Positions 23,529 to 32,361 of a stretch of DNA of 64,000 nt are shown here, one piece after another. Every line of letters starts with the position of its first letter. Within the stretch, counting starts at the first letter, position 1. The notes below the pieces were generated by a model. That model saw only the letters and a program-made list of their open reading frames with translations. It ran no database searches and was not told the DNA's origin. The position numbers and the translations under genes were made by a program. The stretch comes from Ruminococcus hominis (GTDB lineage: Bacteria > Bacillota > Clostridia > Lachnospirales > Lachnospiraceae): NCBI RefSeq assembly GCF_014287355.1, contig NZ_JACOPE010000001.1, forward strand, positions 2,356,001-2,420,000, in the 5' to 3' direction.

Positions 23529-24158
23529 TTATCTCATTTTAAAAATAGGACTGATTTTTTTGTAGATCAATAACACAATCAGTGAAACCAAAATACCTTT
23601 TAATAAGTTAAATGGTGCTACTGCAAATAACACAAATGTTGAAAGACTTGTGATGTGTGAATTAACTGCAGTTCCCATTGCTACTAATGCATCGATTGGC
23701 ATTCCAAATGCTTTTGCATAAACCGGAAGCAATACAAATGCATTCATTGCACTTCCTACAACAACCATCAAAAGTGTTCCAGCTATCATACCAAGCAATG
23801 CGCCCTTTCTTGTACGTTTATATTTGTAAATAATACCTGCCGGTACACACAATGCACATCCTACCAGAAAATTGGCTACCTCTCCAACACCAGCTGTAGT
23901 TGTTCCATTGATTACAAAGTTCAAAAGAATTTTAACAAATTCGATTGCTGCACCTGCCAAAGGTCCCATTACAAAACATCCGACCATTACCGGAACTTCG
24001 CTGAAATCAATCTTGTAAAATGATGGTGCAAATGGAAGTGGAATCTCAAATAACATCAATACCACTGCGATTGCTGCAAGCATACCAATCTGAACCAACG
24101 TTCTTACTCCTACTTTTTGTGTTTTTTCTGCTGTTGCTATATTACTACCTGTGCTCAT
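23529..24158 (-). CDS. ribU: Riboflavin ECF transporter S component RibU
   Basis: A 209-residue membrane protein with about six segments that binds riboflavin for an energy-coupling-factor transporter. Typical stretches are VLMLFEIPLPFAPSFYKID, PVMVGCFVMGPLAGA and VGEVANFLVGC. An FMN riboswitch and terminator directly upstream independently support the substrate. The shared EcfAAT energising module is not in the window. Confidence 0.93.
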   Translation of the reverse strand: MSTGSNIATAEKTQKVGVRTLVQIGMLAAIAVVLMLFEIPLPFAPSFYKIDFSEVPVMVGCFVMGPLAGAAIEFVKILLNFVINGTTTAGVGEVANFLVGCALCVPAGIIYKYKRTRKGALLGMIAGTLLMVVVGSAMNAFVLLPVYAKAFGMPIDALVAMGTAVNSHITSLSTFVLFAVAPFNLLKGILVSLIVLLIYKKISPIFKMR

Positions 24159-24223
24159 CTTTTTTCTCTCCTTTAAAACAAACAGATTTTGAAAAGAAAG
24201 AAAGTCTTCTTGGAAGTGTTGTC

Positions 24224-24261
24224 AAAAAAGAAACCCCGGATTTTCTAATCCGGGGCTTTGT
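24224..24261 (-). terminator. FMN riboswitch expression-platform terminator
   Basis: Read leftward, AAAGCCCCGGATT pairs with AATCCGGGGTTTC and is followed by TTTTTT. It lies between the FMN aptamer and ribU, so it should form when FMN is bound and stop transcription. Confidence 0.88.
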
Positions 24262-24279
24262 TATCTCTATGACATCAAT

Positions 24280-24408
24280 TTCTTCTCTCATCCAGACTTT
24301 ACTGTCGGTACTGGAATTCTCATCAAACTTATGAGTCACCAGTTCAACCACTTATGTGGGTCGCGGACTATACCGCCGGTTGGGACTTGCACCCTACCCC
24401 GAAGAATT
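24280..24408 (-). promoter_or_regulatory. FMN riboswitch (RFN element)
   Basis: Minus-strand sequence shows the conserved RFN core: TTCGGGGTAGGGTG, then CCAACCGGCGGTATAGTCCG and CGACCC, and the closing GTCTGGATGAGAGAAGAA. It controls ribU through the terminator at 24224-24261. Confidence 0.95.
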
Positions 24409-24547
24409 TCTTTGTTCAATTTCATATATAAGTATAATCATGTATTTTTATAAAATCAAGAGTTTTTCACAAATTAATTCTGGTTTTCTGATTTTTTTCA
24501 AAATTTTCATCCACATTCTTGAAATCCTCTTTTGATTAGAAACTATT

Positions 24548-24841
24548 TTATTTCTTTTCATCTGTTTTCCTTGCCTTTTCCATGATTTCTCCGTATTTAC
24601 CTATAATATAACCATAATTCTCTCTCTTGTGAGGCAACATACACTCTGTGCAATCTTTAATCCCGCTCTCTGTATATCGAAAGTTTCCTCCACATTTATC
24701 TCCCAGAGTATATAACGGACAATAGCAAAATAAACAATTAAAATCTTCCGGATGATTTGTTTTATGACATGGAAAATACTCACATTCTTTATTGCAGAAA
24801 AACGAGTAATGCTTTCCCATCCACTTTGGCTGTTCACTCAT
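24548..24841 (-). CDS. Cysteine-rich small-domain protein
   Basis: A 97-residue soluble protein with about ten cysteines (FFCNKECEYFPCHK, FNCLFCYCPLYTLGDKCGG, GIKDCTECMLPH), matching the small Cys-rich domain seen in Clostridia, sometimes beside cobalamin genes. The cysteine spacing suggests a metal or Fe-S site. It begins 9 bp after the aldo/keto reductase stop, so the two are probably co-transcribed. The function is not known. Confidence 0.75.
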   Translation of the reverse strand: MSEQPKWMGKHYSFFCNKECEYFPCHKTNHPEDFNCLFCYCPLYTLGDKCGGNFRYTESGIKDCTECMLPHKRENYGYIIGKYGEIMEKARKTDEKK

Positions 24842-24850
24842 TTTACATTC

Positions 24851-25861
24851 CTATCTTTCACAAATTTTCTCAATCATTTTCAATTCTTCCTCTGAAAATG
24901 ATGTCTGCTCAACAATTGATATATTTTCTTTAATCTGTGATGGTTTTGATGCGCCGATTAATACTGAGCATACCTCATCGTCTTTTAATACCCAGGACAA
25001 AGCCATCTGTGCAAGTGTCTGTCCTCTCTGTTTTGCCAGTTCATTTAACTCTGCAATTTGCCTCAAACGTTCTTCTGTCAAATCACTTTTGTGTAAAAAA
25101 CGATTATCTCTGGCAATTCTGCTATCTTGCGGAATCCCCTCCAGATATTTATCTGTCAGCATTCCCTGAGCCAATGGACTAAACGCAATAATCCCAACCC
25201 CAGCTTCTTTGCAATATTTTTTCACTCCATCCTCTTCAATCGTTCGATCAAACATCGAATATCTTCTTTGATTCACTATAAATGGACAATGAAGTTCTTT
25301 TAATATAGAAACTGCTTTTTCCGTATACTCTTTATTATAATTAGAAACGCCCGCATATAAAGCTTTCCCGCTTCTTACAATATCCGCAAGTGCCTGCATT
25401 GTTTCTTCAAGCGGAGTGTCAGGATCCATTCTGTGGTGATAGAAAATATCCACATAATCTAATTTCATCCGTTTCAGACTTTGATCCAAACTTGCCATCA
25501 AATATTTTCTGCTGCCCCAGTTTCCATAAGGTCCATCCCACATATCATATCCTGCCTTGGTTGTAATCACCAACTCATCACGATATGGCCGAAAATCCTC
25601 TTCCATTAAACGACCAAAATTACTCTCTGCACTTCCGTATACCGGACCATAATTATTAGCTAGGTCAAATTGTGTAATACCGAGGTCAAACGCCGTTCTA
25701 CACATTTGTTTCATGTTATCATAATTATCTTTACTTCCAAAGTTATGCCAGAAGCCTAACGAAACTGCCGGAAATTTCAAGCCACTTTTTCCCACTCGGT
25801 TGTACTGCATCAAATCATATCTTGATGCATCTGCTTTGTAAATGTTTGCGATATCTGCCAT
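24851..25861 (-). CDS. Aldo/keto reductase, YghZ-like
   Basis: A 336-residue NADPH-dependent oxidoreductase of the aldo/keto reductase barrel fold. Catalytic features are Asp and Tyr in FDLANNYGPVYGSAE, Lys in VITTKAGYDMWDGPYG and His in FYHHRMDPDTPLEE. The WDGPYGNWGSRKYL stretch is characteristic of the L-glyceraldehyde-3-phosphate reductase (YghZ/Gpr) subgroup. The physiological substrate is not certain. Confidence 0.85.
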   Translation of the reverse strand: MADIANIYKADASRYDLMQYNRVGKSGLKFPAVSLGFWHNFGSKDNYDNMKQMCRTAFDLGITQFDLANNYGPVYGSAESNFGRLMEEDFRPYRDELVITTKAGYDMWDGPYGNWGSRKYLMASLDQSLKRMKLDYVDIFYHHRMDPDTPLEETMQALADIVRSGKALYAGVSNYNKEYTEKAVSILKELHCPFIVNQRRYSMFDRTIEEDGVKKYCKEAGVGIIAFSPLAQGMLTDKYLEGIPQDSRIARDNRFLHKSDLTEERLRQIAELNELAKQRGQTLAQMALSWVLKDDEVCSVLIGASKPSQIKENISIVEQTSFSEEELKMIEKICER

Positions 25862-25968
25862 TGCCGGTTTCCCCTTTTTATGAAATATGCTATTTCTTCA
25901 TTATTGACATTATACACTATACTTTCTTAAAGTGATAGCTGTTAATCCACCCCAATCTGCTTATAAAC

Positions 25969-26000
25969 AAAAAAATCACGAAGCCTTATCGACTTCGTGA
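25969..26000 (-). terminator. tRNA operon terminator
   Basis: Read leftward, TCACGAAGTCG pairs with GGCTTCGTGA, followed by TTTTTTT. It ends the tRNA-Gln/tRNA-Pro transcript. Confidence 0.85.
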
Positions 26001-26015
26001 AATACTATAACAACA

Positions 26016-26089
<74 letters not shown>

Positions 26090-26097
26090 ATAATAAA

Positions 26098-26120
26098 AGA
26101 ATCTGGACAATCCAGATTCT
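26098..26120 (-). other. Inter-tRNA processing hairpin
   Basis: A perfect 10-bp inverted repeat, AGAATCTGGA with TCCAGATTCT around a 3-nt loop, lies between the two tRNAs. It is not T-tailed in the direction of transcription, so it is more likely a processing signal than a terminator. Confidence 0.5.
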
Positions 26121-26123
26121 AAG

Positions 26124-26195
26124 CTACGGAAAAGGGACTTGAACCCCTACTAACAGAGTCAGAGTCTGCTGTGCTGCCAATTACACCATTCCGCA
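26124..26195 (-). tRNA. tRNA-Gln (CTG)
   Basis: 72 nt. The acceptor is TGCGGAA/TTCCGTA with a G discriminator, and the anticodon arm GCAGA-CTCTGAC-TCTGT gives CTG. It is upstream of tRNA-Pro in the same transcript. Confidence 0.93.
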
Positions 26196-26234
26196 TCATC
26201 TTTATTTATCTTATTTGTCACACGCAACATGATT

Positions 26235-26262
26235 ATTATATCAGACTGTCCAGAAAAATCAA
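26235..26262 (-). promoter_or_regulatory. tRNA operon promoter
   Basis: Read leftward: TTGATT, a 16-bp spacer, then TATAAT, 40 bp upstream of tRNA-Gln. Confidence 0.75.
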
Positions 26263-26340
26263 GAGCTTTTTTATATTTTTTTCGTTAGAATTTTCAACTC
26301 TTTAAGCGCTATTGTCAGATATTTATTTGCTATTTAGTTC

Positions 26341-26612
26341 ATTAAGTTGGCAATACGTTCCTTACAAAAAATTGATATAAGAATTCTTGCTCAGATTCCA
26401 TGAGCGGGTGACACATAAGGGCGTAAATTTTTGCTAAAAGCAAATGAATTTGAACTCAAACTTGCTGCTATGCAGCTTCAAACACGTTCGTTCAAATTCA
26501 TTAACACAAAAATTTACGCTCTAAGTGTCTCCAACGCTCACTCCATATTCGCTCGAATTTCTTATATCATTTTTTTGTAAGTAATGTATTGGCTCAAGTT
26601 GTGAAGTGAATA
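26341..26612. repeat. Large imperfect palindrome (~270 bp)
   Basis: The left half (ATACGTTCCTTACAAAAAA, ATTGATATAAG, GGGCGTAAATTTTTG, AATGAATTTGAAC) is matched in order by the reverse complement of the right half (ATACATTACTTACAAAAAA, ATGATATAAG, AGAGCGTAAATTTTTG, AATGAATTTGAAC). The centre is near GCTGCTATGCAGC at about 26470. No ORF is supported. Transcribed in either direction it would form one very long hairpin. Confidence 0.8.
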
Positions 26613-26636
26613 GCAACAAAGGATATTGAGTGGCGA

Positions 26637-27071
26637 TATCTGCGATAATGGATTCTAGGGGCTTGAAGATGCAAAATTTTGATGGGGAACATCCGCAAAG
26701 CATTGAAAGAGCAAGTTGAGGATGCACAATTTCTGCGGGGGTTATCTGCAAGTTATAGGAAGGGCAAGTTGAGGATGCATAATTTCAACGAGGAGCATCT
26801 TCACGTTATCGAAAATATGGGATGTAGATGCAAAATTTGCAAAGGGAGTATCTTTAAATCCCAGAAAAGGCAAGATGCAGATGCAATTGTACATGCCAGG
26901 CAGGCTGAAAAGTATCTGCAAGCTCAAAGAAAAGTAAGTTGCAGATACAACAGCTGCCAAAAGAGCATCTGCAACAGCGAATATCAAGGTCTTGCAGATA
27001 CATCAGTTGTCAAAAAAGCATCTGCGACAGCAAATAACCTCATGATATAGATACATCAGGCGCCAGAAAAG
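26637..27071. repeat. Tandem array of eight 53-bp hairpin repeats
   Basis: Units start at 26637, 26690, 26743, 26796, 26849, 26913, 26966 and 27019. All are exactly 53 bp except the fifth (64 bp, an 11-bp insertion). Each starts with a YATCTGCAA-like motif and contains about 25 bp later its near-complement (TTGCAGATR or TTGAGGATG), then an A/G-rich tail ending in AAAAG or GGGAG. Sequence identity between units is moderate but the period is strict. Because 53 is not a multiple of three, no reading frame is conserved. A weak ninth unit may precede it (26584-26636). Confidence 0.85.
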
Positions 27072-27115
27072 TAAATCCTTCATCATTCCACCTATTTCAA
27101 TCACGATACACCACA

Positions 27116-27202
27116 AAGCAAGAAAAAGACTATGCAATCCAGCGAATTGGAGTCGGGCTTGCCCGACGAAGTTGAGCAGGAGTGCACAGTCTTTTCTTGC
27201 TT
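27116..27202 (-). terminator. Long branched hairpin, probable PI-PLC gene terminator
   Basis: The arms AAGCAAGAAAAAGACTATGCA (27116-27136) and TGCACAGTCTTTTCTTGCTT (27183-27202) pair almost perfectly. Inside is a perfect GTCGGGC/GCCCGAC hairpin at 27152-27167. It sits 26 bp after the PI-PLC stop codon. A clean T-tail is lacking, so termination is inferred. Confidence 0.55.
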
Positions 27203-27228
27203 AGAGTCCGTCGTGAACTAAATAGCAA

Positions 27229-30200
27229 TTACTTCCTTTTTCTTTTTATAAAATAACCTACTCCACCTATCACAACAAGTGACCCTGCCATTGTAATAAT
27301 CCATATCCAGCTAAAGGTATCTCCTGTCTTTACTTTTTTCACTGGTTTACCTGTTGTTGTTCCTTTTGTATCAGGCTTTTTCGTATCTTGCTGCTTCATT
27401 TCTTCTTTCTTCACAATCTGGTATTCCATCTGATATTCCGAGTCTTCTCCTTTGAGAACATAATTATCACTCTGTTCGCCAGTCATTCTGACAATATTAG
27501 CTGTGTATTTTCCTGGCTTCACTGCATTTCCACCTTCTACAACTGCTTTACAATCATCCTTAAACAATACACCTGTAAATTCTGCTGATACATTTGCTTC
27601 TTTTCCTGTATATACCACAGTTCCATCTGTATTCCATGCAACGCCTAATGGTTTTGGCTGGATGCGCAGTGTTCCCGGTGTTAAAGACACTGCGTAATTT
27701 GCATTGCCTGCTGCCAGCGGAGTTTTTTCTACTATATTATAGGAACCTACTTTGCAGTTTTCCTTTTCTCCATCTCCAGCTGTCAATGTAACCTCAATGT
27801 CAAGATCCTCTGTCTGATCTTCTCCCGCCAGATTTCCGTCTATAATTGACCACGTATATTCTGAGATTGTCTTTCCATATTCCTTTTCCGCACGATCCGG
27901 TCTAATCACAAGTTTCCTTGGCTGGACTGTTACCGGAAGCGTTGACGTAACCGTTTTATAATTCGGATTAGATGGTGTAAAAATCATCTCATGTCCACTC
28001 TGATTCTCTGCCACTGTAAGTACTACTGTATCATCAGCAAACCTAAACTCACCTTCTCCTGACTGACCGGAAAGTGTTGCTTTCTTTAAACTGTCTCCAT
28101 ATGTCACCGTTATATCAGGAAATGTTACGCTTGGATCGGCCTGCAAAATCTCGTATTCCCACACATGTATCCCACTTGTTCCTGAAAGAATGTAATTCGC
28201 ATTTGTCACACCTATTGCAACTGCTTTGTATTTTCCTACTTCTGTACATTCTGCATTTAACAGTTTTTTTATCTCACAACTATCATTTCCCAGAAGACTG
28301 TCAGATTTAACCCTTGCCTCTATTCCACATGCATTTCCTGTATATGTATACTGAGTTTCAGCATTCCATACTAGAACAGCTTCTTTTGGAGATACATTCA
28401 AAAATGCCGGAATAACTACTACATCATAATTTGTGTTTGTTGCATTGTCTTTCTGAATAAGATATTTCCCTACATCACCATATATATCTAAAATTTCATC
28501 CCCATCTTTATCTGTCGTGCTTCCACTGAGAATATTTTCAGGTTCAATTGTCGTTGCTTTCAAAGTTAATCCCAGACTGTCCATTGTATCTCCCGGAAGA
28601 AGCTTTGCTTCTTCTGAAGCACTGATTGTAAATGTGAGATCTGCAGCTGTCAATTTTTCTCCGTACATTTTTGCTTTCTTATCAGCACGAACCACTATCC
28701 TCTGTATACTACTTCCGGCTACCGCACTACTTTCTTCTGCGACACTTACTCCCGAACCGTTTTCTTCTATATTCCCTGCTACTGAACCACTTTCCACCGC
28801 ATTCTCTGTTACTGAACTGTTTTCCAACACAGTATTTTCTGACGCTGTTACGCTCACCGGATTGACAACCAGATCATGTTCTTTCAAATGAATCCACTTT
28901 ACTTTGAAACCACCTACTGTCTCTGGACAATCAATTTTATAAATTCCCTCGTCAATCACTTCATTTAATGACTGACCTGTTTCCTGAACCTTCATTTCAT
29001 TAGTAACATTTGCAAACAATGTTTCTAGTTCCTCTGCTTTTATAGTTTCTGCCGGTACAATTGCGTACGCCATCTTAGGTATTTCCCCATAAGAAATCTC
29101 TTCGCATCCGATATATGCTGTGATTACTTCTGTTTTCTTCACTGTTTTTACCGGAACCTGCATCGTAACATTTTTATATGTTTTATTATCTGTTGGTTGA
29201 AAGATAAGTTCAAATTTCGTCTGATTTGCTACTTCCTCATCTGTCACAACATGATCTGCATCTTTGAATAACCATTTTCCGGCCGGAGCACCTTCTATGC
29301 CTTTCAAGGTTGCTTCTGCCAGTGTCTGTCCACATTCTACTTCTATTTCCGGTATTGGAAGCTTTGGCTCAAACTTCATACCAAAGTTTGTCTCATAAAT
29401 TAATCTGGACATAGGCTCATTAATAAAATTCAACATCATCATTCCAAGATATCTGCTGTCAATACAGTTGTCTTTATCCTCAAATAATCTCGGATTAATT
29501 TCTTTTGTCAGCTCCAAAGGAAATCCACGTGCACAAGAGGTATAATTAAATACCCATGAATTATAGTCTATCGGATGACTTTTATCCTGTTCTGTCGTCT
29601 GTTGCATCGTTCCTAATATGTAATCCCATTTTACAGAAGCGAGCAGGCCTTCATAAGTATTATAGGCATCCTGGATATAGACATGATTAATACCATCATC
29701 ATATCTTTTGTATGCATATTTATAATCTCTATAACTGACTTCATCCCAATTTGTAATATTCAGTCCCATCGCACGTACAAGCCAGTCCTCTGAATAGCTC
29801 TGACTCAGCTCAAATCTTCGCATAAATACAATTTTTCCACGAGCTTCTTTCATTGATGGAATATTTCCGCCAGTATAAACATGCTCTGCATTGTTTTTTA
29901 TAAATTCAGCAACTGCATGTTCCAGTCCAACAACGGAACCATCATCCGGTTTTACTGTAAGAATGATTGTTTCGCTTGGGTGTTTTTGCAAAAATCCAAG
30001 ACTCGTATCAAAAATATCCTTCAATGTAAGATCATTTCCATATTTATCTTCACACTGTATCCTATCCCCACCATGTATAATCATGACATCTTGTGCTGAT
30101 GCATCATCTTTTTTTGCATTTCCTCGAATGTCGAAGCTTCGTGCCCCTACATTTAACTGTTCACTATAATAAAGATACTGACAAGAGGTCATAGAAATAT

Positions 30201-31383
30201 AAGGAAGGGCATCCTGAAAAACCGCAGCAGTTCCTGAGTCATGTGTTGCCGGAATGTTCACTGATGAAAGCAGCGCATCATCCGGGATTTCTGCCATCCA
30301 TTCGTCTGCGTAATTATATTGTGTCTCACTATTGCTTCCTTCCAGAATTGACAAGTCTACAAGTGACGCTGTAGGACAAAGCAACACATCATTGTAGGTT
30401 TGCCCGTTTATATACATACCGTTTCGGGCATTCTGGATTTTATATGTTCCATCATTCTGTCTAAAGAAACGCCATAATTGACTGGTGTTCTGGTTTCTAT
30501 CGAAACTTTCTTTATCCCAAATATTGACCGGAGTATTGTTTCGCCCTGATTCTCCCATAATATCCAGAGCATACCTTGTATCTCCCTCTCCATCTGAAAT
30601 TGCTTCAATCCGATATGCATGATACTCCGGATACCAGACTAGTTTCCATTTACTGGCGATTCCCATCTTTTTAAAAAGTACCAATTCTCCAGGCAATGAT
30701 GTATTCCCTTGTCTGTTGATTGCTTCCAATGCTCCTGCCTTGTGGATTTCACAAACTGCTGTGGTGTCTCCTTCTGTTAAAACCTGAGTTTCTTTTCCGG
30801 TAAGCGGAACTACTGATTTTGTGACTATCCAGACCTTTCTGTCTTTTTCTTCTGTCTGAATGATATTTGGATTATTATTGTTTAGTTTTCCTTCGTAGCC
30901 AATCCATTTTCCACTTTTTCTATTCTTTATATAATATCTTTTGTTTCCGTTCACATCATCTCCGAGATAATAAAATGCAAATTGACGATGTTCTTTTCCT
31001 TTCACTTTGCTATCACTACTTTCCCATAAATGTAGCTTTGCACCGCTCTTAGTACTTTCATGTTCTACGTCTACAAAACGATCAGTTCCATTCACCTTAA
31101 TATGTTTAATTCCATACCATCCGTTTTCTATCTTATCCAAACGGAAACGACAATTATTACCTTCACCGGTATCCAGATGTACATCATTTCCTTTCTCTGC
31201 AATATTATCTACGTTCCACCGATATCCTGTATTTTCTTCCAATGTAATAAATAATTCACTGTTCGTCTCCATATCTGTAGACATACTTCCACTAGAATCC
31301 GCTGCTTTTACGCTAAGCGGAATTTCTGTAAAAATCATCATCCCCATCAAAAATACTGCCAGTATTCTTTTTATTTTTTCCAT
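27229..31383 (-). CDS. Surface-anchored PI-PLC domain protein with lectin and MBG-type repeats
   Basis: 1384 residues, exported. Parts in order: signal peptide (1-28); two beta-trefoil (ricin-type) lectin-like regions (residues ~45-190 and ~215-345); a phosphatidylinositol-specific phospholipase C X domain (~360-660) with the catalytic histidines in NIPATHDSG and MIIHGG and the acids in RSFDIRG; then several immunoglobulin-like MBG-type repeats (~690-1330; KAKMYGEKLTAADLTF, AEKEYGKTISEYTW). The C terminus is KKVKTGD, a hydrophobic segment and KRKRK, a wall/membrane anchor with an atypical sortase-like motif. Likely cleaves PI or GPI anchors of host or dietary glycans. Divergent from a LytTR regulator. 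Confidence 0.85.
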   Translation of the reverse strand: MEKIKRILAVFLMGMMIFTEIPLSVKAADSSGSMSTDMETNSELFITLEENTGYRWNVDNIAEKGNDVHLDTGEGNNCRFRLDKIENGWYGIKHIKVNGTDRFVDVEHESTKSGAKLHLWESSDSKVKGKEHRQFAFYYLGDDVNGNKRYYIKNRKSGKWIGYEGKLNNNNPNIIQTEEKDRKVWIVTKSVVPLTGKETQVLTEGDTTAVCEIHKAGALEAINRQGNTSLPGELVLFKKMGIASKWKLVWYPEYHAYRIEAISDGEGDTRYALDIMGESGRNNTPVNIWDKESFDRNQNTSQLWRFFRQNDGTYKIQNARNGMYINGQTYNDVLLCPTASLVDLSILEGSNSETQYNYADEWMAEIPDDALLSSVNIPATHDSGTAAVFQDALPYISMTSCQYLYYSEQLNVGARSFDIRGNAKKDDASAQDVMIIHGGDRIQCEDKYGNDLTLKDIFDTSLGFLQKHPSETIILTVKPDDGSVVGLEHAVAEFIKNNAEHVYTGGNIPSMKEARGKIVFMRRFELSQSYSEDWLVRAMGLNITNWDEVSYRDYKYAYKRYDDGINHVYIQDAYNTYEGLLASVKWDYILGTMQQTTEQDKSHPIDYNSWVFNYTSCARGFPLELTKEINPRLFEDKDNCIDSRYLGMMMLNFINEPMSRLIYETNFGMKFEPKLPIPEIEVECGQTLAEATLKGIEGAPAGKWLFKDADHVVTDEEVANQTKFELIFQPTDNKTYKNVTMQVPVKTVKKTEVITAYIGCEEISYGEIPKMAYAIVPAETIKAEELETLFANVTNEMKVQETGQSLNEVIDEGIYKIDCPETVGGFKVKWIHLKEHDLVVNPVSVTASENTVLENSSVTENAVESGSVAGNIEENGSGVSVAEESSAVAGSSIQRIVVRADKKAKMYGEKLTAADLTFTISASEEAKLLPGDTMDSLGLTLKATTIEPENILSGSTTDKDGDEILDIYGDVGKYLIQKDNATNTNYDVVVIPAFLNVSPKEAVLVWNAETQYTYTGNACGIEARVKSDSLLGNDSCEIKKLLNAECTEVGKYKAVAIGVTNANYILSGTSGIHVWEYEILQADPSVTFPDITVTYGDSLKKATLSGQSGEGEFRFADDTVVLTVAENQSGHEMIFTPSNPNYKTVTSTLPVTVQPRKLVIRPDRAEKEYGKTISEYTWSIIDGNLAGEDQTEDLDIEVTLTAGDGEKENCKVGSYNIVEKTPLAAGNANYAVSLTPGTLRIQPKPLGVAWNTDGTVVYTGKEANVSAEFTGVLFKDDCKAVVEGGNAVKPGKYTANIVRMTGEQSDNYVLKGEDSEYQMEYQIVKKEEMKQQDTKKPDTKGTTTGKPVKKVKTGDTFSWIWIITMAGSLVVIGGVGYFIKRKRK

Positions 31384-31437
31384 TTAGCTTTCCTCCTTGC
31401 CCGTATTATTCGCTTTCTGACATTCATATTTACTATC

Positions 31438-31465
31438 ATTATATTTTTGACACCATTTTTATCAA
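31438..31465 (-). promoter_or_regulatory. Putative PI-PLC gene promoter
   Basis: Read leftward: TTGATA (complement 31460-31465), a 16-bp spacer, TATAAT (complement 31438-31443), then AAGGAGG before the ATG. The direct repeats at 31472-31500 lie immediately upstream of the -35 hexamer. Confidence 0.65.
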
Positions 31466-31471
31466 TATTGT

Positions 31472-31500
31472 TGGCACGAATTGTCAGAAAATGGCACGAG
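31472..31500. promoter_or_regulatory. Putative LytTR-binding direct repeats
   Basis: TGGCACGAATTGT at 31472 and TGGCACGAGTCGT at 31492 are direct repeats 20 bp apart, about two helical turns, as expected for a LytTR dimer. They lie just upstream of the PI-PLC -35 and cover the place of a -35 for the divergent regulator gene (TATACT at 31515-31520). Confidence 0.6.
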
Positions 31501-31581
31501 TCGTTATTCTGTGGTATACTAGCATTATGTCAAGATTTTCGTATCTGCTCTAAACAGATACAAATTTGGGGAGGATTTCGT

Positions 31582-32301
31582 ATGACAATTGCTATTGTTG
31601 ATGATATTGCAGAAGAACGTATTCTGCTACGAAAACGATTAGAAAAGATTTTACTTCAGAAAAATATAGAATTTCATTTCTGTGAATATGAGAACGGAGA
31701 GGCATTTCTTAAAGCTTCAAAAAATCAGAACTTCACAGTTTTATTTCTGGATATTTATATGGATGGTATAAACGGAATTGAGATTGCAAGGAATTTTAGA
31801 AAATTCAATAAAGACTGTATGTTAATTTTTACTACCACATCACGAGATCACGCGCTGGAAGGTTTTCAAGTCCGTGCTATGCACTATCTTGTAAAGCCGT
31901 ATAGTGAAGAGGATCTTATTTCTTTGTTCGATGAAATTTTATCCCGGATTCCGGCTCCTGAGAAAATACTTGAGCTGAAAATAAACGGAAGCGACCTTCA
32001 GGTGCCGTTCAAGACAATTATTTACGCAGAACATTTTTCTCATATGATCCGCATTTTTACAACAACTGGAAAAGAACTTGTCATCCGACAGTCTTTTGGA
32101 ACATTTACAGCTCCGTTAATAGAGGATTCCCGCTTCTTTATCTGCAACAGAGGGACAATCATTAACATGGAACATGCAGTTGACTTCGACGGAACGATGT
32201 TTCTTATGAATAACGGAAATAAGATTGGCGTCAGTCGTGAACTTAGCAAATCAGCACGCCAGCATTTTATGGATTATCTATTCCAAAAAGAAGGATTTTA
32301 G
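31582..32301 (+). CDS. LytTR-family response regulator (orphan)
   Basis: 239 residues. The receiver domain (residues 1-120) has the acidic pair in AIVDDIAEE, the phospho-acceptor Asp in VLFLDIYMDG, a Thr in IFTTTS and Lys in YLVKPYSEED. The LytTR DNA-binding domain follows (residues ~135-235). The ATG at 31582 is chosen because GGGGAGG lies 7 nt upstream; a longer frame to 31447 has no such site. No histidine kinase is adjacent. Divergent orientation and shared direct repeats suggest that it controls itself and the PI-PLC gene. Confidence 0.9.
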   Translation: MTIAIVDDIAEERILLRKRLEKILLQKNIEFHFCEYENGEAFLKASKNQNFTVLFLDIYMDGINGIEIARNFRKFNKDCMLIFTTTSRDHALEGFQVRAMHYLVKPYSEEDLISLFDEILSRIPAPEKILELKINGSDLQVPFKTIIYAEHFSHMIRIFTTTGKELVIRQSFGTFTAPLIEDSRFFICNRGTIINMEHAVDFDGTMFLMNNGNKIGVSRELSKSARQHFMDYLFQKEGF

Positions 32302-32361
32302 TCCATACGCTATTTATCAGAGGTTAAATCTACTTTTCTGATTTATAAAATGGTGCATATT

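Noticed and set aside
26679..27050. 123-residue plus-strand ORF
   Set aside because: It runs through the 53-bp repeat array, whose period rotates the frame; no good ribosome-binding site and no repeat at the protein level.
26637..27071. CRISPR array
   Set aside because: Units are contiguous and diverged, with no unique spacers between identical repeats and no cas genes.
31447..31581. 45-residue N-terminal extension of the LytTR regulator
   Set aside because: It lacks a ribosome-binding site and would put the promoter-like repeats inside the gene; the receiver domain begins at the internal ATG with GGGGAGG.
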